NCBI GenBank assembly: GCA_021828005.1
Contig: JAKATJ010000010.1
Coordinates: forward strand, 1-35,164
Source of the DNA: Actinomycetes bacterium
GTDB taxonomy: Bacteria > Actinomycetota > Acidimicrobiia > Acidimicrobiales > RAAP-2
Direction: 5' to 3'
DNA: 35,164 nucleotides
This document shows positions 9,672 to 18,255 of the stretch, piece after piece. The notes under the pieces are model-generated. The model ran no database searches. It was given only the letters and a program-made list of their open reading frames with translations, and was not told where the DNA came from. The position numbers were made by a program, and so were the translations under genes. Numbering within the stretch: position 1 is the first letter of the stretch; each line of letters begins with the position of its first letter.

Positions 9672-10901
9672 TTAGACCGGCACGCCCGGGAGCTGCTCAC
9701 CCGAGACGTCGCCCCCCGAGAGCACCCGGAAGACCATGCCGGTGCGGGGCTTCGGGCTGAAGTACGTGGTCTTCGCCGGCATGCGGCGGCGCGCGTTCGC
9801 CCAGGCAGAGATCTGGGGGACGGTCACGGGCCGCAAGAGGATCGCCATCTGGACGCGGCCTGCGCCGACCTCTGCGACGGCTTCCTGCCATCGGGCGGTG
9901 TAGGCCAGCGAGGCGTCGGGGACCTCCCGGAGCGCCAGGTCCACCAAGCCCGCCTCGAGGTCCGTGCCGGCCTCGTCGAACGCTCCCGAGCGCACGCTGA
10001 GAAGCCAGGCATCGCGCCGCGTGATCGCGGCGAGCGAGCCGGACGCCTGGAGAGCCGACACGACGCGATCGGTCGCCGGACCGGCGTGCACCGCGTCGAA
10101 GTACCGTCCGAGCAGCTCGACGTGCTCGGTCTCAGGCGCCAGACCCTCTACCATGCGGTGGATCGCACGCACGTGCAGCTGGGTCTCCGCCAGCTCGACG
10201 ATGAGGGCCATCACGAGATCGTGATCGCCCGGCTGGTTGCCGTTCGCCCCACGCACCTCGTCGCGGTACGTGCGAGCGGTCTCGTAGCGGTGGTGCCCGT
10301 CCGCGATCACCACGGGAGACGCGCCGACCGCTTCGCGCACCCTGGCGATCGCCCCGGGGTCCTCGAGCACCCAGAGCTGGTGTCGCACGCCCTCGTCGTC
10401 GTAGGCGTCCTCCGCGGGCGGACCGTCGGGGGTGAACGTCTCGGTGAGCCCCGGCGTGAGCGAGAGGCCCCAGATGGGGGAGAGGTTGGTCCCGGTCGCC
10501 CGCAGCAGGTCCAGCCGGTCGCTCTTGGGCTTGGACATGGTCTCTTCGTGGGGGAGGACGTCGTCGCCGATCGCGAGCGCGCCGATGACGCCGGTCGTGG
10601 TCGCGCCGTCCGGTGCGGTCATCCGGTACGGGTAGAGCGCGGGAGCGACGTCCTCGACGAGGACACGGCGTTCGAGCCACGAGTCGAGGAGCTCCGCCGC
10701 GGCGATGTAACGGTCGCGTCCAGACCCGAGCTCTGGCTCGGGGAGCTCGAGACGGATCGCGTTGAGCGGGCTCCGATGAGCGAGCATGGCGCGCTCTTGG
10801 GAGCTGACGACGTCGTAGGGTGGTGCGATCACCTGGTCCATGCGCACGTGCGCGCCGTCGTAGCGCGTTCCTTTGAAAGCCTCGAAGCGTGGCACGGGCA
10901 C
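9672..10901 (-). CDS. DUF1015 family protein (SerK-like)
   Basis: APPYDVVSSQERA, VIADGHHRYETARTYRDEV, NLSPIWGL are DUF1015 landmarks. Start GTG 10901 or 10913. Confidence 0.9.
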   Translation of the reverse strand: MPVPRFEAFKGTRYDGAHVRMDQVIAPPYDVVSSQERAMLAHRSPLNAIRLELPEPELGSGRDRYIAAAELLDSWLERRVLVEDVAPALYPYRMTAPDGATTTGVIGALAIGDDVLPHEETMSKPKSDRLDLLRATGTNLSPIWGLSLTPGLTETFTPDGPPAEDAYDDEGVRHQLWVLEDPGAIARVREAVGASPVVIADGHHRYETARTYRDEVRGANGNQPGDHDLVMALIVELAETQLHVRAIHRMVEGLAPETEHVELLGRYFDAVHAGPATDRVVSALQASGSLAAITRRDAWLLSVRSGAFDEAGTDLEAGLVDLALREVPDASLAYTARWQEAVAEVGAGRVQMAILLRPVTVPQISAWANARRRMPAKTTYFSPKPRTGMVFRVLSGGDVSGEQLPGVPV

Positions 10902-10923
10902 AGACTGGCACACGGGCCACCCG

Positions 10924-10929
10924 TAGACT
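10924..10929 (+). promoter_or_regulatory. -10-like TAGACT, 7 nt before ATG 10937
   Basis: cccgTAGACTccgttccATG. Confidence 0.7.
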
Positions 10930-10936
10930 CCGTTCC

Positions 10937-11647
10937 ATGGTGGCTCCGGTCCCTGCGCCCGACGCCCCGGGCGGCGTCGCTGGTGCAGGCTGCGGGGCTG
11001 CGGCAGGCGGCGAAGACCGCGTCCTGACCGCGGCGAACGTCGTCACCACGCTGCGCCTGGCCGGGGTGTTCGTGTTCGTGTGGCTGCTCTTCGGGGCCGG
11101 CCTCCAGACGGCGGCGGCGACGCTCCTGGCCGTGCTCGGCGCCACGGATTGGCTGGACGGGCAGCTGGCGCGCCGCCTGCACCAGGTGTCCCGCATCGGC
11201 AAGGTCCTGGACCCGGCCGCCGACCGCGTGCTCGTCGGCACCGCGGTGATCGCGGCGATCGTGCACGGCGCGGTGCCGCTGTGGTTCGGGCTCCTCACCG
11301 TGGTGCGCGAGGCGCTCGTCTCGGGGACCGTGCTCGTGCTCGCCGCGTTCGGGGCCCGGCGGATCAACGTGCTGTGGATCGGCAAGGCCGGCACCTTCGG
11401 GCTCATGGTCGCCTACCCGGGGTTCCTCATCAGTCACGGCGGCGCAAGTTGGCAACATCCGTTCCACGTGGCGGCGTGGGTCGCCGGGGGCGCGGGGATC
11501 GTGCTCGCCTGGGTTGCGGCCGCCGCGTACCTTCCGCCCGCACGCGCCGCGCTCGCCGGAGGGCGCGCAGCGCGCGACCGACGCGAGGGACGCGACGGCA
11601 CGCCGCCGCGAGGATCGCTGGGAGCGCCTGGGGAGGTCGGCGGATGA
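10937..11647 (+). CDS. CDP-alcohol phosphatidyltransferase (phosphatidylglycerophosphate synthase-like)
   Basis: DWLDGQLARRLHQVSRIGKVLDPAADR fits DxxDGxxARx8GxxxDxxxD exactly; hydrophobic TM segments. Confidence 0.93.
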   Translation: MVAPVPAPDAPGGVAGAGCGAAAGGEDRVLTAANVVTTLRLAGVFVFVWLLFGAGLQTAAATLLAVLGATDWLDGQLARRLHQVSRIGKVLDPAADRVLVGTAVIAAIVHGAVPLWFGLLTVVREALVSGTVLVLAAFGARRINVLWIGKAGTFGLMVAYPGFLISHGGASWQHPFHVAAWVAGGAGIVLAWVAAAAYLPPARAALAGGRAARDRREGRDGTPPRGSLGAPGEVGG

Positions 11648-14253
11648 AGGCGGTGATCATGGCGGGCGGCGAGGGCACGCGGCTGCGTCCACTCACGTCC
11701 AACCAGCCCAAGCCCATGCTCGCGATGGCGAACCGGCCGATGATGGAGCACGTCGTGAAGCTCCTGCGCAGCCACGGGATGACCGACATCGTCGTCACGG
11801 TGGCGTTCATGGCGAATGCCATCCGTACCTACTTCGGCGACGGGTCCGAGCTCGGCGTCCGGATGGTGTACGCGACCGAAGAGAGCCCGCTCGGCACGGC
11901 CGGCTCTGTGCTGAACGCGCGCGACGAGCTCGACGAGCGATTCCTCGTGATCTCCGGGGACGTGCTCACCGACATCGACCTCAGCGCCGTGATCGAGTTC
12001 CACGAGCGCAAGGGCGCCCTCGGCACCCTGGCGTTGGCCGCGGTGGAGAACCCCCTCGAGTTCGGCATCGTCATCACCCGGGAGGACGGGTCCATCGACC
12101 GGTTCCTCGAGAAGCCGACCTGGGGCCAGGTGTTCAGCGACACCATCAATACCGGCATCTACGTCCTCGAGCCGGAGATCTTCGACTCGATCCCTCCCCA
12201 CCGGCCTGCCGACTTCTCGGGTGAGGTCTTCCCCGACGTGCTCGAACGCGGCCGTCCGCTCTACGGCTACGTCGCCGAGGGCTATTGGGAGGACGTCGGG
12301 ACGACCGAGGCGTACCTCCGCGCGCACCAAGACGTCCTCGACGGAAAGGTGCGGGTCGACGTCGGCGGATTCGAGATCCGTCCGGGAGTATGGGTGGGCA
12401 AGGGCTGCATCATCGACCCGACGGCGACGATCGAGGGACCCGCGGTCATCGCGGACAACTGCACGATCGGCGCCAACGTCGTGCTCGGCGAGTACTCGAC
12501 CCTGGGCTCCAACGTGCGAGTCGCCGAAGGTGCCGATGTCCGCCGCTCCGTGGTGCACGACAATGCGTACTTCGGGCCCGGCGTTCGTGTCGCCGGCGCG
12601 GTGATCGGGCGTTCGTGCGACCTGCGACGCGGCGCGACGTGCGAGCCGGGGTCGGTGCTCGGCGAGGGGTGCCTGATCGGCGCCCACGCCCACGTGCGGG
12701 GCGACGTGAAGGTCTACCCGTTCAAAACGGTCGAGACGGGCGCAGTCGTGAACTCGTCGATCGTCTGGGAGTCTCGCGGGGCGCGGTCGTTGTTCGGAAG
12801 CGACGGGGTGCGAGGCATCGCGAACGTCGACATCAGCCCCGAGCTCGTGGTGCGGCTCTCGATGGCATGGGCTTCCACCCTGGACCGTGGCATGACGATC
12901 ACCGCCTCGCGGGACACGAGCCGGGCAGCAAGGGTGCTCAAGCGCGCCTTCATGATCGGGTGCAACGCGGCGGGTGTGCACGTCGAGGACCTCGAGGTGG
13001 CGACCGTACCGGTGACGCGCCACCACATTCGCTCCGCGGGGAACCAGGGGGGTGTGACGGTCCGCCTCGCCCGGGACGACCCGCAGGCGGTCGTCATCCG
13101 GCTCTTCGACGAGGACGGGCTCGATCTCGCCGAGGGGGGCCAGCGCAAGGTTGAGCGTCTGTACCACCGGGAGGACTTCCGCAGGGTGCTCGCGAGCCAG
13201 CTCGGTGACATCGACTTCCCTTCACGAGCCGTCGAGAAGTACACGAAGGACATGATCGGAGCCGTCGACCTGTCGGCGGCGCGCGCGGCCAACATGAAGC
13301 TCGTGCTCGACGTGTCGTACGGCTCGGCGAGCTTCGTCATGCCGAACCTGCTCGCAAAGCTCGACGCCGACGTGCTCGTGGTCAACCCGTACGCGCTCAC
13401 GTCGGGGATGATGCTGGTCGACCTCGACGTTCACGCCCGTCAGGTGGGTGATCTCGTGCGAGCGTCGGGAGCGCACCTTGGGGCGGTGATCGACGCGGAC
13501 GGTGAGCGCATCGTCATCATCGACGACGCGGGGACGGTGCTGTCGGCAGACCAGGCGCTGCTCGCCCTGCTGCGGCTCGTCGTGGAGACTCGCCAGGACG
13601 TCGCGGTCGCGCTCCCGGTCGGCGTGACCCGCTGGGCCGAGTCGATCTGCGCGGAGTTTGGCGTGCCGGTCGTCTTCACCAAGATGTCCTCCGCTGACGT
13701 GATCGACGTCGCGGCGTCCGAGCAGGTGGCCTTCGCGGCCGGACAGTCGGGCGCGTTCGTCTGGCCCGAGATCCTCCCCGCCTACGACGCCGCGGCGACG
13801 CTCGTGGAGCTCGTGTCGATGCTCTCGCTCACCAGCCAGCCACTCTCCAAGATCGTCGACGGCCTGCCGAAGGTGTTCATCGTGCACGAAGCGGTGATGA
13901 CCCCCTGGGAGCAGAAGGGGATGGTGATGCGCACCCTCGTCGAGCAGCTCGAGGGCCAGGACCTCGTCCTGATCGACGGGGTGAAGGTGCCCGCCGAGGA
14001 CGGCTGGGTGCTGGTCCTCCCGGACCCGGACGACCCGGTCACGCACGTCTGGGCCGAGGGCCCGAGCGAGGCGCGGGCCAGGGCGCGCGCCCAGCAGTAC
14101 GCCGTGCGCTTGCGGCGGCTGCTCCGATCCGGCGAGCCAGGGCCTGGCGAGCCGGGGCAGGCGAAGGCGCCGGCAGCCAGGTGGCGGCGGCCGGCGGAAG
14201 GGCCGGACCGGGGTGGGTCGCCGGGGATAGGGTTTCCTCGTGCTGGTTCCTGA
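11644..14253 (+). CDS. Sugar-phosphate nucleotidyltransferase / left-handed beta-helix / phosphohexomutase-like fusion
   Basis: N-term MKAVIMAGGEGTRLRPLTSNQPKPMLAMANRPMMEH; hexapeptide-like repeats (IDPTATIEGPAVIADNCTIGANVVLGEYSTLGSNVRV); C-term LFGSDGVRGIANVDISPELVVRL...DADGERIVIIDD mutase-like domain. Confidence 0.93.
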   Translation: MKAVIMAGGEGTRLRPLTSNQPKPMLAMANRPMMEHVVKLLRSHGMTDIVVTVAFMANAIRTYFGDGSELGVRMVYATEESPLGTAGSVLNARDELDERFLVISGDVLTDIDLSAVIEFHERKGALGTLALAAVENPLEFGIVITREDGSIDRFLEKPTWGQVFSDTINTGIYVLEPEIFDSIPPHRPADFSGEVFPDVLERGRPLYGYVAEGYWEDVGTTEAYLRAHQDVLDGKVRVDVGGFEIRPGVWVGKGCIIDPTATIEGPAVIADNCTIGANVVLGEYSTLGSNVRVAEGADVRRSVVHDNAYFGPGVRVAGAVIGRSCDLRRGATCEPGSVLGEGCLIGAHAHVRGDVKVYPFKTVETGAVVNSSIVWESRGARSLFGSDGVRGIANVDISPELVVRLSMAWASTLDRGMTITASRDTSRAARVLKRAFMIGCNAAGVHVEDLEVATVPVTRHHIRSAGNQGGVTVRLARDDPQAVVIRLFDEDGLDLAEGGQRKVERLYHREDFRRVLASQLGDIDFPSRAVEKYTKDMIGAVDLSAARAANMKLVLDVSYGSASFVMPNLLAKLDADVLVVNPYALTSGMMLVDLDVHARQVGDLVRASGAHLGAVIDADGERIVIIDDAGTVLSADQALLALLRLVVETRQDVAVALPVGVTRWAESICAEFGVPVVFTKMSSADVIDVAASEQVAFAAGQSGAFVWPEILPAYDAAATLVELVSMLSLTSQPLSKIVDGLPKVFIVHEAVMTPWEQKGMVMRTLVEQLEGQDLVLIDGVKVPAEDGWVLVLPDPDDPVTHVWAEGPSEARARARAQQYAVRLRRLLRSGEPGPGEPGQAKAPAARWRRPAEGPDRGGSPGIGFPRAGS
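14228..14233 (+). promoter_or_regulatory. -10-like TAGGGT, 6 nt before gcvH GTG 14240
   Basis: gggaTAGGGTttcctcGTG. Confidence 0.65.
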
Positions 14254-14620
14254 CGAGCTTTGGTACTCGACCGACCACGAGTGGGCACGTCCGGTCGGGG
14301 GGCAGGTGCGGGTGGGGATCACCGACTACGCGCAAGACGCGTTGGGCGACGTCGTCTTCGTCGACCTGCCGGAGGTGGGGAAGGCCGTGGCCGCCGGCGA
14401 CGCGCTCGGCGAGGTCGAGTCGACCAAGTCCGTCTCCGAGATCTACGCGCCGGTCGCGGGGACGGTCGTCGCGGTGAACGAGGCGCTCGCGGACGCGCCC
14501 GAGAAGCTCAACCAGGACCCGTACGGGGACGGGTGGCTCTGCGAGATCGAGGTCGCCGGGCTCGACCCGCTCGCCGGTCTTCTCGACGCTGCCGGGTACC
14601 GACAGCTGACGGAGGGGTGA
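14240..14620 (+). CDS. gcvH: Glycine cleavage system H protein
   Basis: DELWYSTDHEWARP...GITDYAQDALGDVVFVDLPEVG...GEVESTKSVSEIYAPVAGTVVAVNEAL (lipoyl lysine in ESTKS). Confidence 0.97.
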   Translation: MLVPDELWYSTDHEWARPVGGQVRVGITDYAQDALGDVVFVDLPEVGKAVAAGDALGEVESTKSVSEIYAPVAGTVVAVNEALADAPEKLNQDPYGDGWLCEIEVAGLDPLAGLLDAAGYRQLTEG

Positions 14621-14809
14621 CGGTCGATCGGCGCCCGGCGGAAGCCGGCTGACGTCGGAGGACGCGATCTGAGGACTCGAGGTCGGGTTCGCGGCTGATC
14701 ATGGTCCTGGCGCCCTTGCTGGGGACGCAGCGTGGCGCGACGGTGCCGCGGACCCCCGACCGCGGCCCGCCGAAGGTTGCCGCCCGCTGAACGCCGCGGA
14801 TGGAGCGGC

Positions 14810-14815
14810 TACCGT
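14810..14815 (+). promoter_or_regulatory. -10-like TACCGT, 7 nt before FHA gene GTG 14823
   Basis: cggcTACCGTggtacccGTG. Confidence 0.6.
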
Positions 14816-14822
14816 GGTACCC

Positions 14823-15299
14823 GTGTTCTGCCGGAACTGCGGGCACCGCAACCCCGATGATGGCAACTTCTGCTCCTCGTGCGGTGCTGCACTCCCGAAC
14901 GATCGGTCGGAGACGACTGTCACCTTCGTTCCGGTCGACGACTTCGGGGAGAGCGCCGACGAAGAGCCCGCGGTCACCCAGGTCGAAGTCCCGCACGGCA
15001 CGCCGACCCTGGTGGTCAAGCGAGGGCCCACGGTCGGCTCGCGTTATCTGTTGAAGTCCCAGGTGACGCGCGCGGGGCGGCATCCCGAGAGCGACATCTT
15101 CTTGGACGACATCACGGTGTCGCGCCGCCACGCGGAGTTCAGCCGCGGCGTGGACGGGAGGATGGTCGTGCGGGACGTCGGATCACTGAACGGCACGTAC
15201 GTCAACCGTGAGCGGATCGAAGAGCACGTGCTCGTGACCGGCGACGAGGTGCAGATCGGGAAGTTCAAGCTCGTGTACCTGGTGGCTGGCGACGAGTGA
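14823..15299 (+). CDS. Zinc-ribbon + FHA domain protein, GarA-like
   Basis: CRNCGHRNPDDGNFCSSCG zinc ribbon; SETTVTF phospho-threonine-like motif; LVVKRGPTVGSRYLLKSQVTRAGRHPESDIFLDDITVSRRHAEF...VVRDVGSLNGTYVNRERIEE...GDEVQIGKFKLVYL matches mycobacterial GarA FHA as recalled. Confidence 0.92.
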   Translation: MFCRNCGHRNPDDGNFCSSCGAALPNDRSETTVTFVPVDDFGESADEEPAVTQVEVPHGTPTLVVKRGPTVGSRYLLKSQVTRAGRHPESDIFLDDITVSRRHAEFSRGVDGRMVVRDVGSLNGTYVNRERIEEHVLVTGDEVQIGKFKLVYLVAGDE

Positions 15300-15303
15300 G
15301 CGG

Positions 15304-16614
15304 ATGCATGGGGGGGAGGGCGGCGACGTGGCGGTGCGCGCGATGAGCGGAAGGTCCTACCTGTCGATCGGGGACGTCCTGAGCCTGCTCCGTGAGGAGT
15401 TCCCCGACGTCACGATCTCGAAGATCCGTTTCCTCGAGAGCCAGGGACTGGTGGACCCAGAGCGCTCCCCTTCGGGGTACCGGAAGTTCTACGACGAGGA
15501 CGTCGCCCGGCTGCGCTGGGTGCTCCGCAAGCAGCGGGACCAGTTCCTCCCCCTGAAGGTCATCCGTGACCGGTTGGCCGCGGCCGGGGCCGGCGTGCCG
15601 CCGGACGACGAGCCGATCTCGGGAAATGTGCCGCCGGACGACGAGCAGGTCAGCGACGACGAGCAGGTCAGCGACGACGAGCAGGTCAGCGACGGCGCGC
15701 GGGTCAGCGACGACGAGCAGGTCAGCGACGGCGCGCGGGTACCCGAAGGCGCGCGGGTACCCGACGGCGTGCGTGTACCCGACGGCGTGTCCGGCTGGGA
15801 CGCCGCCGCGGAGACCGCCCCGCCGCCCGTCGTGGTGCGCGAGAGCACACGCGTGGTGGTCGGTGCCGGCGCGCAGGTCCGCAGCGCGGCTCCGGGGGCA
15901 GCGGTGTGGCCGGTTGCCGAGCGCGAGGGCGACGACAGTCGGGGCGCGCCGGCCGCCGCACCGGCCGCCGCACCGGCACCGATGGCAGCGGCAGACGGAG
16001 ACGTGTGGGCGCGATCGCGGCCTCGGAGCGAGCCGATCGAGCGGGGCGCGGCGCCCACCGAGCACGATGCGGGGCCGCAAGCCTCCGCCCCGGCGCAGGC
16101 GAGCCTCGTGCAGGCCGACCGGGAGACCGGGCACCGTGCGGCGTCGGGGGGCGCGGCGGCCCCTGCCCACGGCCCCGGCATGGCCGCCGCTTACGGATCA
16201 GGCGCTGCCGGCGTGCTCTCGCCGTCGGTGTCCGGCGTGAGCCTGACGCTTGCGGAGCTGTGCGCGGCGACCGGGCTAACCCCCGAGGTCGTGGCGAACC
16301 TGGAGAGCCTGGGGCTCTTGTCGCCGATCTCCATCGCGGGCGGCTCCTTCTACGACGAAGAGGCGCTCATGGTCGGTAAGCTGGTCACCGAGTTCGCCCG
16401 CTACGGCGTCGAGCCGCGGCACCTGCGGATGTACCGGAACGCGGCGGACCGCGAGGGCGGCCTCGTCGAACAGGTGATCACCCCGCTCTTGCGGCAGCGG
16501 AACCCCGAAGCCCGCCAACGCGCCGTGGATGCGGCAGCCGATCTGGCCCGGCTGGGTCAGAGCTTGCGCGCGTCGCTCGTGCGGTCGGGGCTCCGGCGAC
16601 AGCTCGGCGGCTGA
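15304..16614 (+). CDS. MerR-family transcriptional regulator with long low-complexity linker (FtsR-like)
   Basis: YLSIGDVLSLLREEFPDVTISKIRFLESQGLVDPERSPSGYRKFYDEDVARLRWVLRKQRDQFLPLKVIRDRL; C-terminal TLAELCAATGLTPEVVANLESLGLL...; start may be internal (ATG 15346). Confidence 0.9.
   Translation: MHGGEGGDVAVRAMSGRSYLSIGDVLSLLREEFPDVTISKIRFLESQGLVDPERSPSGYRKFYDEDVARLRWVLRKQRDQFLPLKVIRDRLAAAGAGVPPDDEPISGNVPPDDEQVSDDEQVSDDEQVSDGARVSDDEQVSDGARVPEGARVPDGVRVPDGVSGWDAAAETAPPPVVVRESTRVVVGAGAQVRSAAPGAAVWPVAEREGDDSRGAPAAAPAAAPAPMAAADGDVWARSRPRSEPIERGAAPTEHDAGPQASAPAQASLVQADRETGHRAASGGAAAPAHGPGMAAAYGSGAAGVLSPSVSGVSLTLAELCAATGLTPEVVANLESLGLLSPISIAGGSFYDEEALMVGKLVTEFARYGVEPRHLRMYRNAADREGGLVEQVITPLLRQRNPEARQRAVDAAADLARLGQSLRASLVRSGLRRQLGG
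15637..15789 (+). repeat. 18-bp tandem repeat (about 8.5 units), in-frame, encoding DDEQVS / DGARVS / DGARVP variants
   Basis: gacgacgagcaggtcagc units at 18-bp spacing, grading into gacggcgcgcgggtaccc units. Confidence 0.95.
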
Positions 16615-16646
16615 TCTCTCGCTGCACGCCGCCGCTGGGGCCACGC

Positions 16647-16652
16647 TACATT
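16647..16652 (+). promoter_or_regulatory. -10-like TACATT, 6 nt before DUF151 ATG 16659
   Basis: acgcTACATTgctcgtATG. Confidence 0.65.
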
Positions 16653-16658
16653 GCTCGT

Positions 16659-17165
16659 ATGGTCGAAGTCCGCCTGAGGGCTGTCCGGGTCGACCTCCAG
16701 TCGAACACGCCGGTGCTGTTGCTCCAGGAGACCGAAGGTGAGGGCCGCACCCTGCCGATCTTCATCGGCACTCCCGAGGCTGCTGCGATCGCGTACGCGT
16801 TGCAGGGCGTCGAAATGCCGAGGCCGATGACGCACGACCTCATCCATGACCTCTTGACCGCGCTCGGTGTCTCGGTCGAACGCATCGTGATCACCGAGCT
16901 GCGCTCTTCGACGTACTTCGCGGAGCTCCAGTTGCGCCGCGGGGGCGCGCGGTCGGTGGTCTCGAGCCGCCCGTCCGACGCGGTCGCGGTCGCAGTGCGC
17001 ACGGGGAGCCCGATCTACGTCGCGGACGACCTGATGGACGCAGAGGGGATCCTGCTCGCGGTCGAGGCCGCCGACGACGATGACGACGAGGAGAGCCCCG
17101 ACGAGCTCGTCGGGCAGTTCCGTCAATTCCTCGACTCGATCAAGCCGGAGGACTTCGGCGGCTGA
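16659..17165 (+). CDS. Bifunctional nuclease family protein (DUF151)
   Basis: MVEVRLRAVRVDLQSNTPVLLLQETEGEGRTLPIFIGTPEAAAIAYALQGVEMPRPMTHDLIHDLL...VSSRPSDAVAVAVRTGSPIYVADDLMDAEGI. Confidence 0.95.
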   Translation: MVEVRLRAVRVDLQSNTPVLLLQETEGEGRTLPIFIGTPEAAAIAYALQGVEMPRPMTHDLIHDLLTALGVSVERIVITELRSSTYFAELQLRRGGARSVVSSRPSDAVAVAVRTGSPIYVADDLMDAEGILLAVEAADDDDDEESPDELVGQFRQFLDSIKPEDFGG

Positions 17166-17192
17166 CGCGCGCGCGTTGCGGGGGTGGTGAGC

Positions 17193-18185
17193 TCAACGCG
17201 CAGTCGGCCGTACGAGCACCCGGCCCTGGACACGGGCGGCGAGCACGTCGTCGAGCTCGCTTGCCAGCTGGTGCAGTCCGACTTCTTTCGCGACCATGGC
17301 GTCGACGGTTGCCCCGGGTAGCACCTCCTGGACGATGCTCCAGATCAGGCGCCGCTCGCCGATCGGCGTCTGGACGGAGTCGACGCCGAGCAGTGACACG
17401 CCGCGGACGATGAACGGGAAGACGCTCGTATGGAGGTCCGGGCCCGCGGTGAGGCCGCTGGCCGCCACCGCGCCGCCGTAGCTCAGTGCGCGAAGCGTTG
17501 CGGCGAGCGTGTCGCCGCCGACGCAGTCGATCGCCCCCGACCAGCGCTCCTTCGACAGCACCCGGCCGGCCTCGGCGATGCCGTCGCGCCCCACGACGTC
17601 GGACGCGCCCAGCGATCGAAGGTACTCGTGCGCGGCTCCCTTGCCGGTGCTCGCCACGACCTCGTAGCCCTGTCGTGCGAGCGCTGCTACGGCCATGCTC
17701 CCGACGCCGCCCGATGCGCCGGTGACGAGCACCTGCCCGTCGCCCGGACGGACGCCGGCCTTTTTCAGCTTCTCCACGGAGAGCACCGCGGTGAAGCCCG
17801 CGGTCCCGACCGCAGCCGCGCGCCGGGTCGTGAGGCCGCCGGGGAGGGGGACGACCCACGCAGCGGGCACGCGGGCCCTCGTGGCGAAGCCTCCGTGCCG
17901 CCCCACACCCAGGTCGTAGCCGTGGACGACCACGTCCATGCCCGGCGGAACGCTCGGGTCGGTGCTCTCGAGGACTCGTCCGGCGAGGTCCACCCCCGGC
18001 ACCAGCGGTGAACGGCGCGCCACCCGGTTGCCAGGCAGCGTCACCATGGCGTCCTTGTAGTTGACCGAGGACCATTCGACGTCGACGAGCACGTCTCCAG
18101 GAGGAAGCTCGGCGTCGTCGAGCTCCTCGACGGTGGTGTGCACAGCGTCGTCGGCGCGGGTGGCGACGAAGGCGAGGAAGGGCAC
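17193..18185 (-). CDS. acuI: Acrylyl-CoA reductase / YhdH-AcuI type medium-chain dehydrogenase
   Basis: WSSVNYKDAMVTLPGNRVARRSPLVPGVDLAGRV, VTGASGGVGSMAVAALARQGYEVVASTGK, SGAIDCVGGDTLAATLRALSYGGAVAASGL. Start GTG 18185 placed 7 nt after TACAGT. Confidence 0.88.
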   Translation of the reverse strand: MPFLAFVATRADDAVHTTVEELDDAELPPGDVLVDVEWSSVNYKDAMVTLPGNRVARRSPLVPGVDLAGRVLESTDPSVPPGMDVVVHGYDLGVGRHGGFATRARVPAAWVVPLPGGLTTRRAAAVGTAGFTAVLSVEKLKKAGVRPGDGQVLVTGASGGVGSMAVAALARQGYEVVASTGKGAAHEYLRSLGASDVVGRDGIAEAGRVLSKERWSGAIDCVGGDTLAATLRALSYGGAVAASGLTAGPDLHTSVFPFIVRGVSLLGVDSVQTPIGERRLIWSIVQEVLPGATVDAMVAKEVGLHQLASELDDVLAARVQGRVLVRPTAR

Positions 18186-18192
18186 CGTGTCC

Positions 18193-18198
18193 ACTGTA
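18193..18198 (-). promoter_or_regulatory. -10-like TACAGT, 7 nt before acuI GTG 18185
   Basis: Reverse complement ccTACAGTggacacgGTG. Confidence 0.6.
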
Positions 18199-18255
18199 GG
18201 GGCCCGACGCAGTGGCGGTCCGGTCTGGGCCCGCAGAGCCGTCGCCCGGCGTCGG

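Noticed and set aside
15637-15789. CRISPR-like array
   Set aside because: 18-bp units are contiguous without unique spacers and in frame with the MerR coding sequence.
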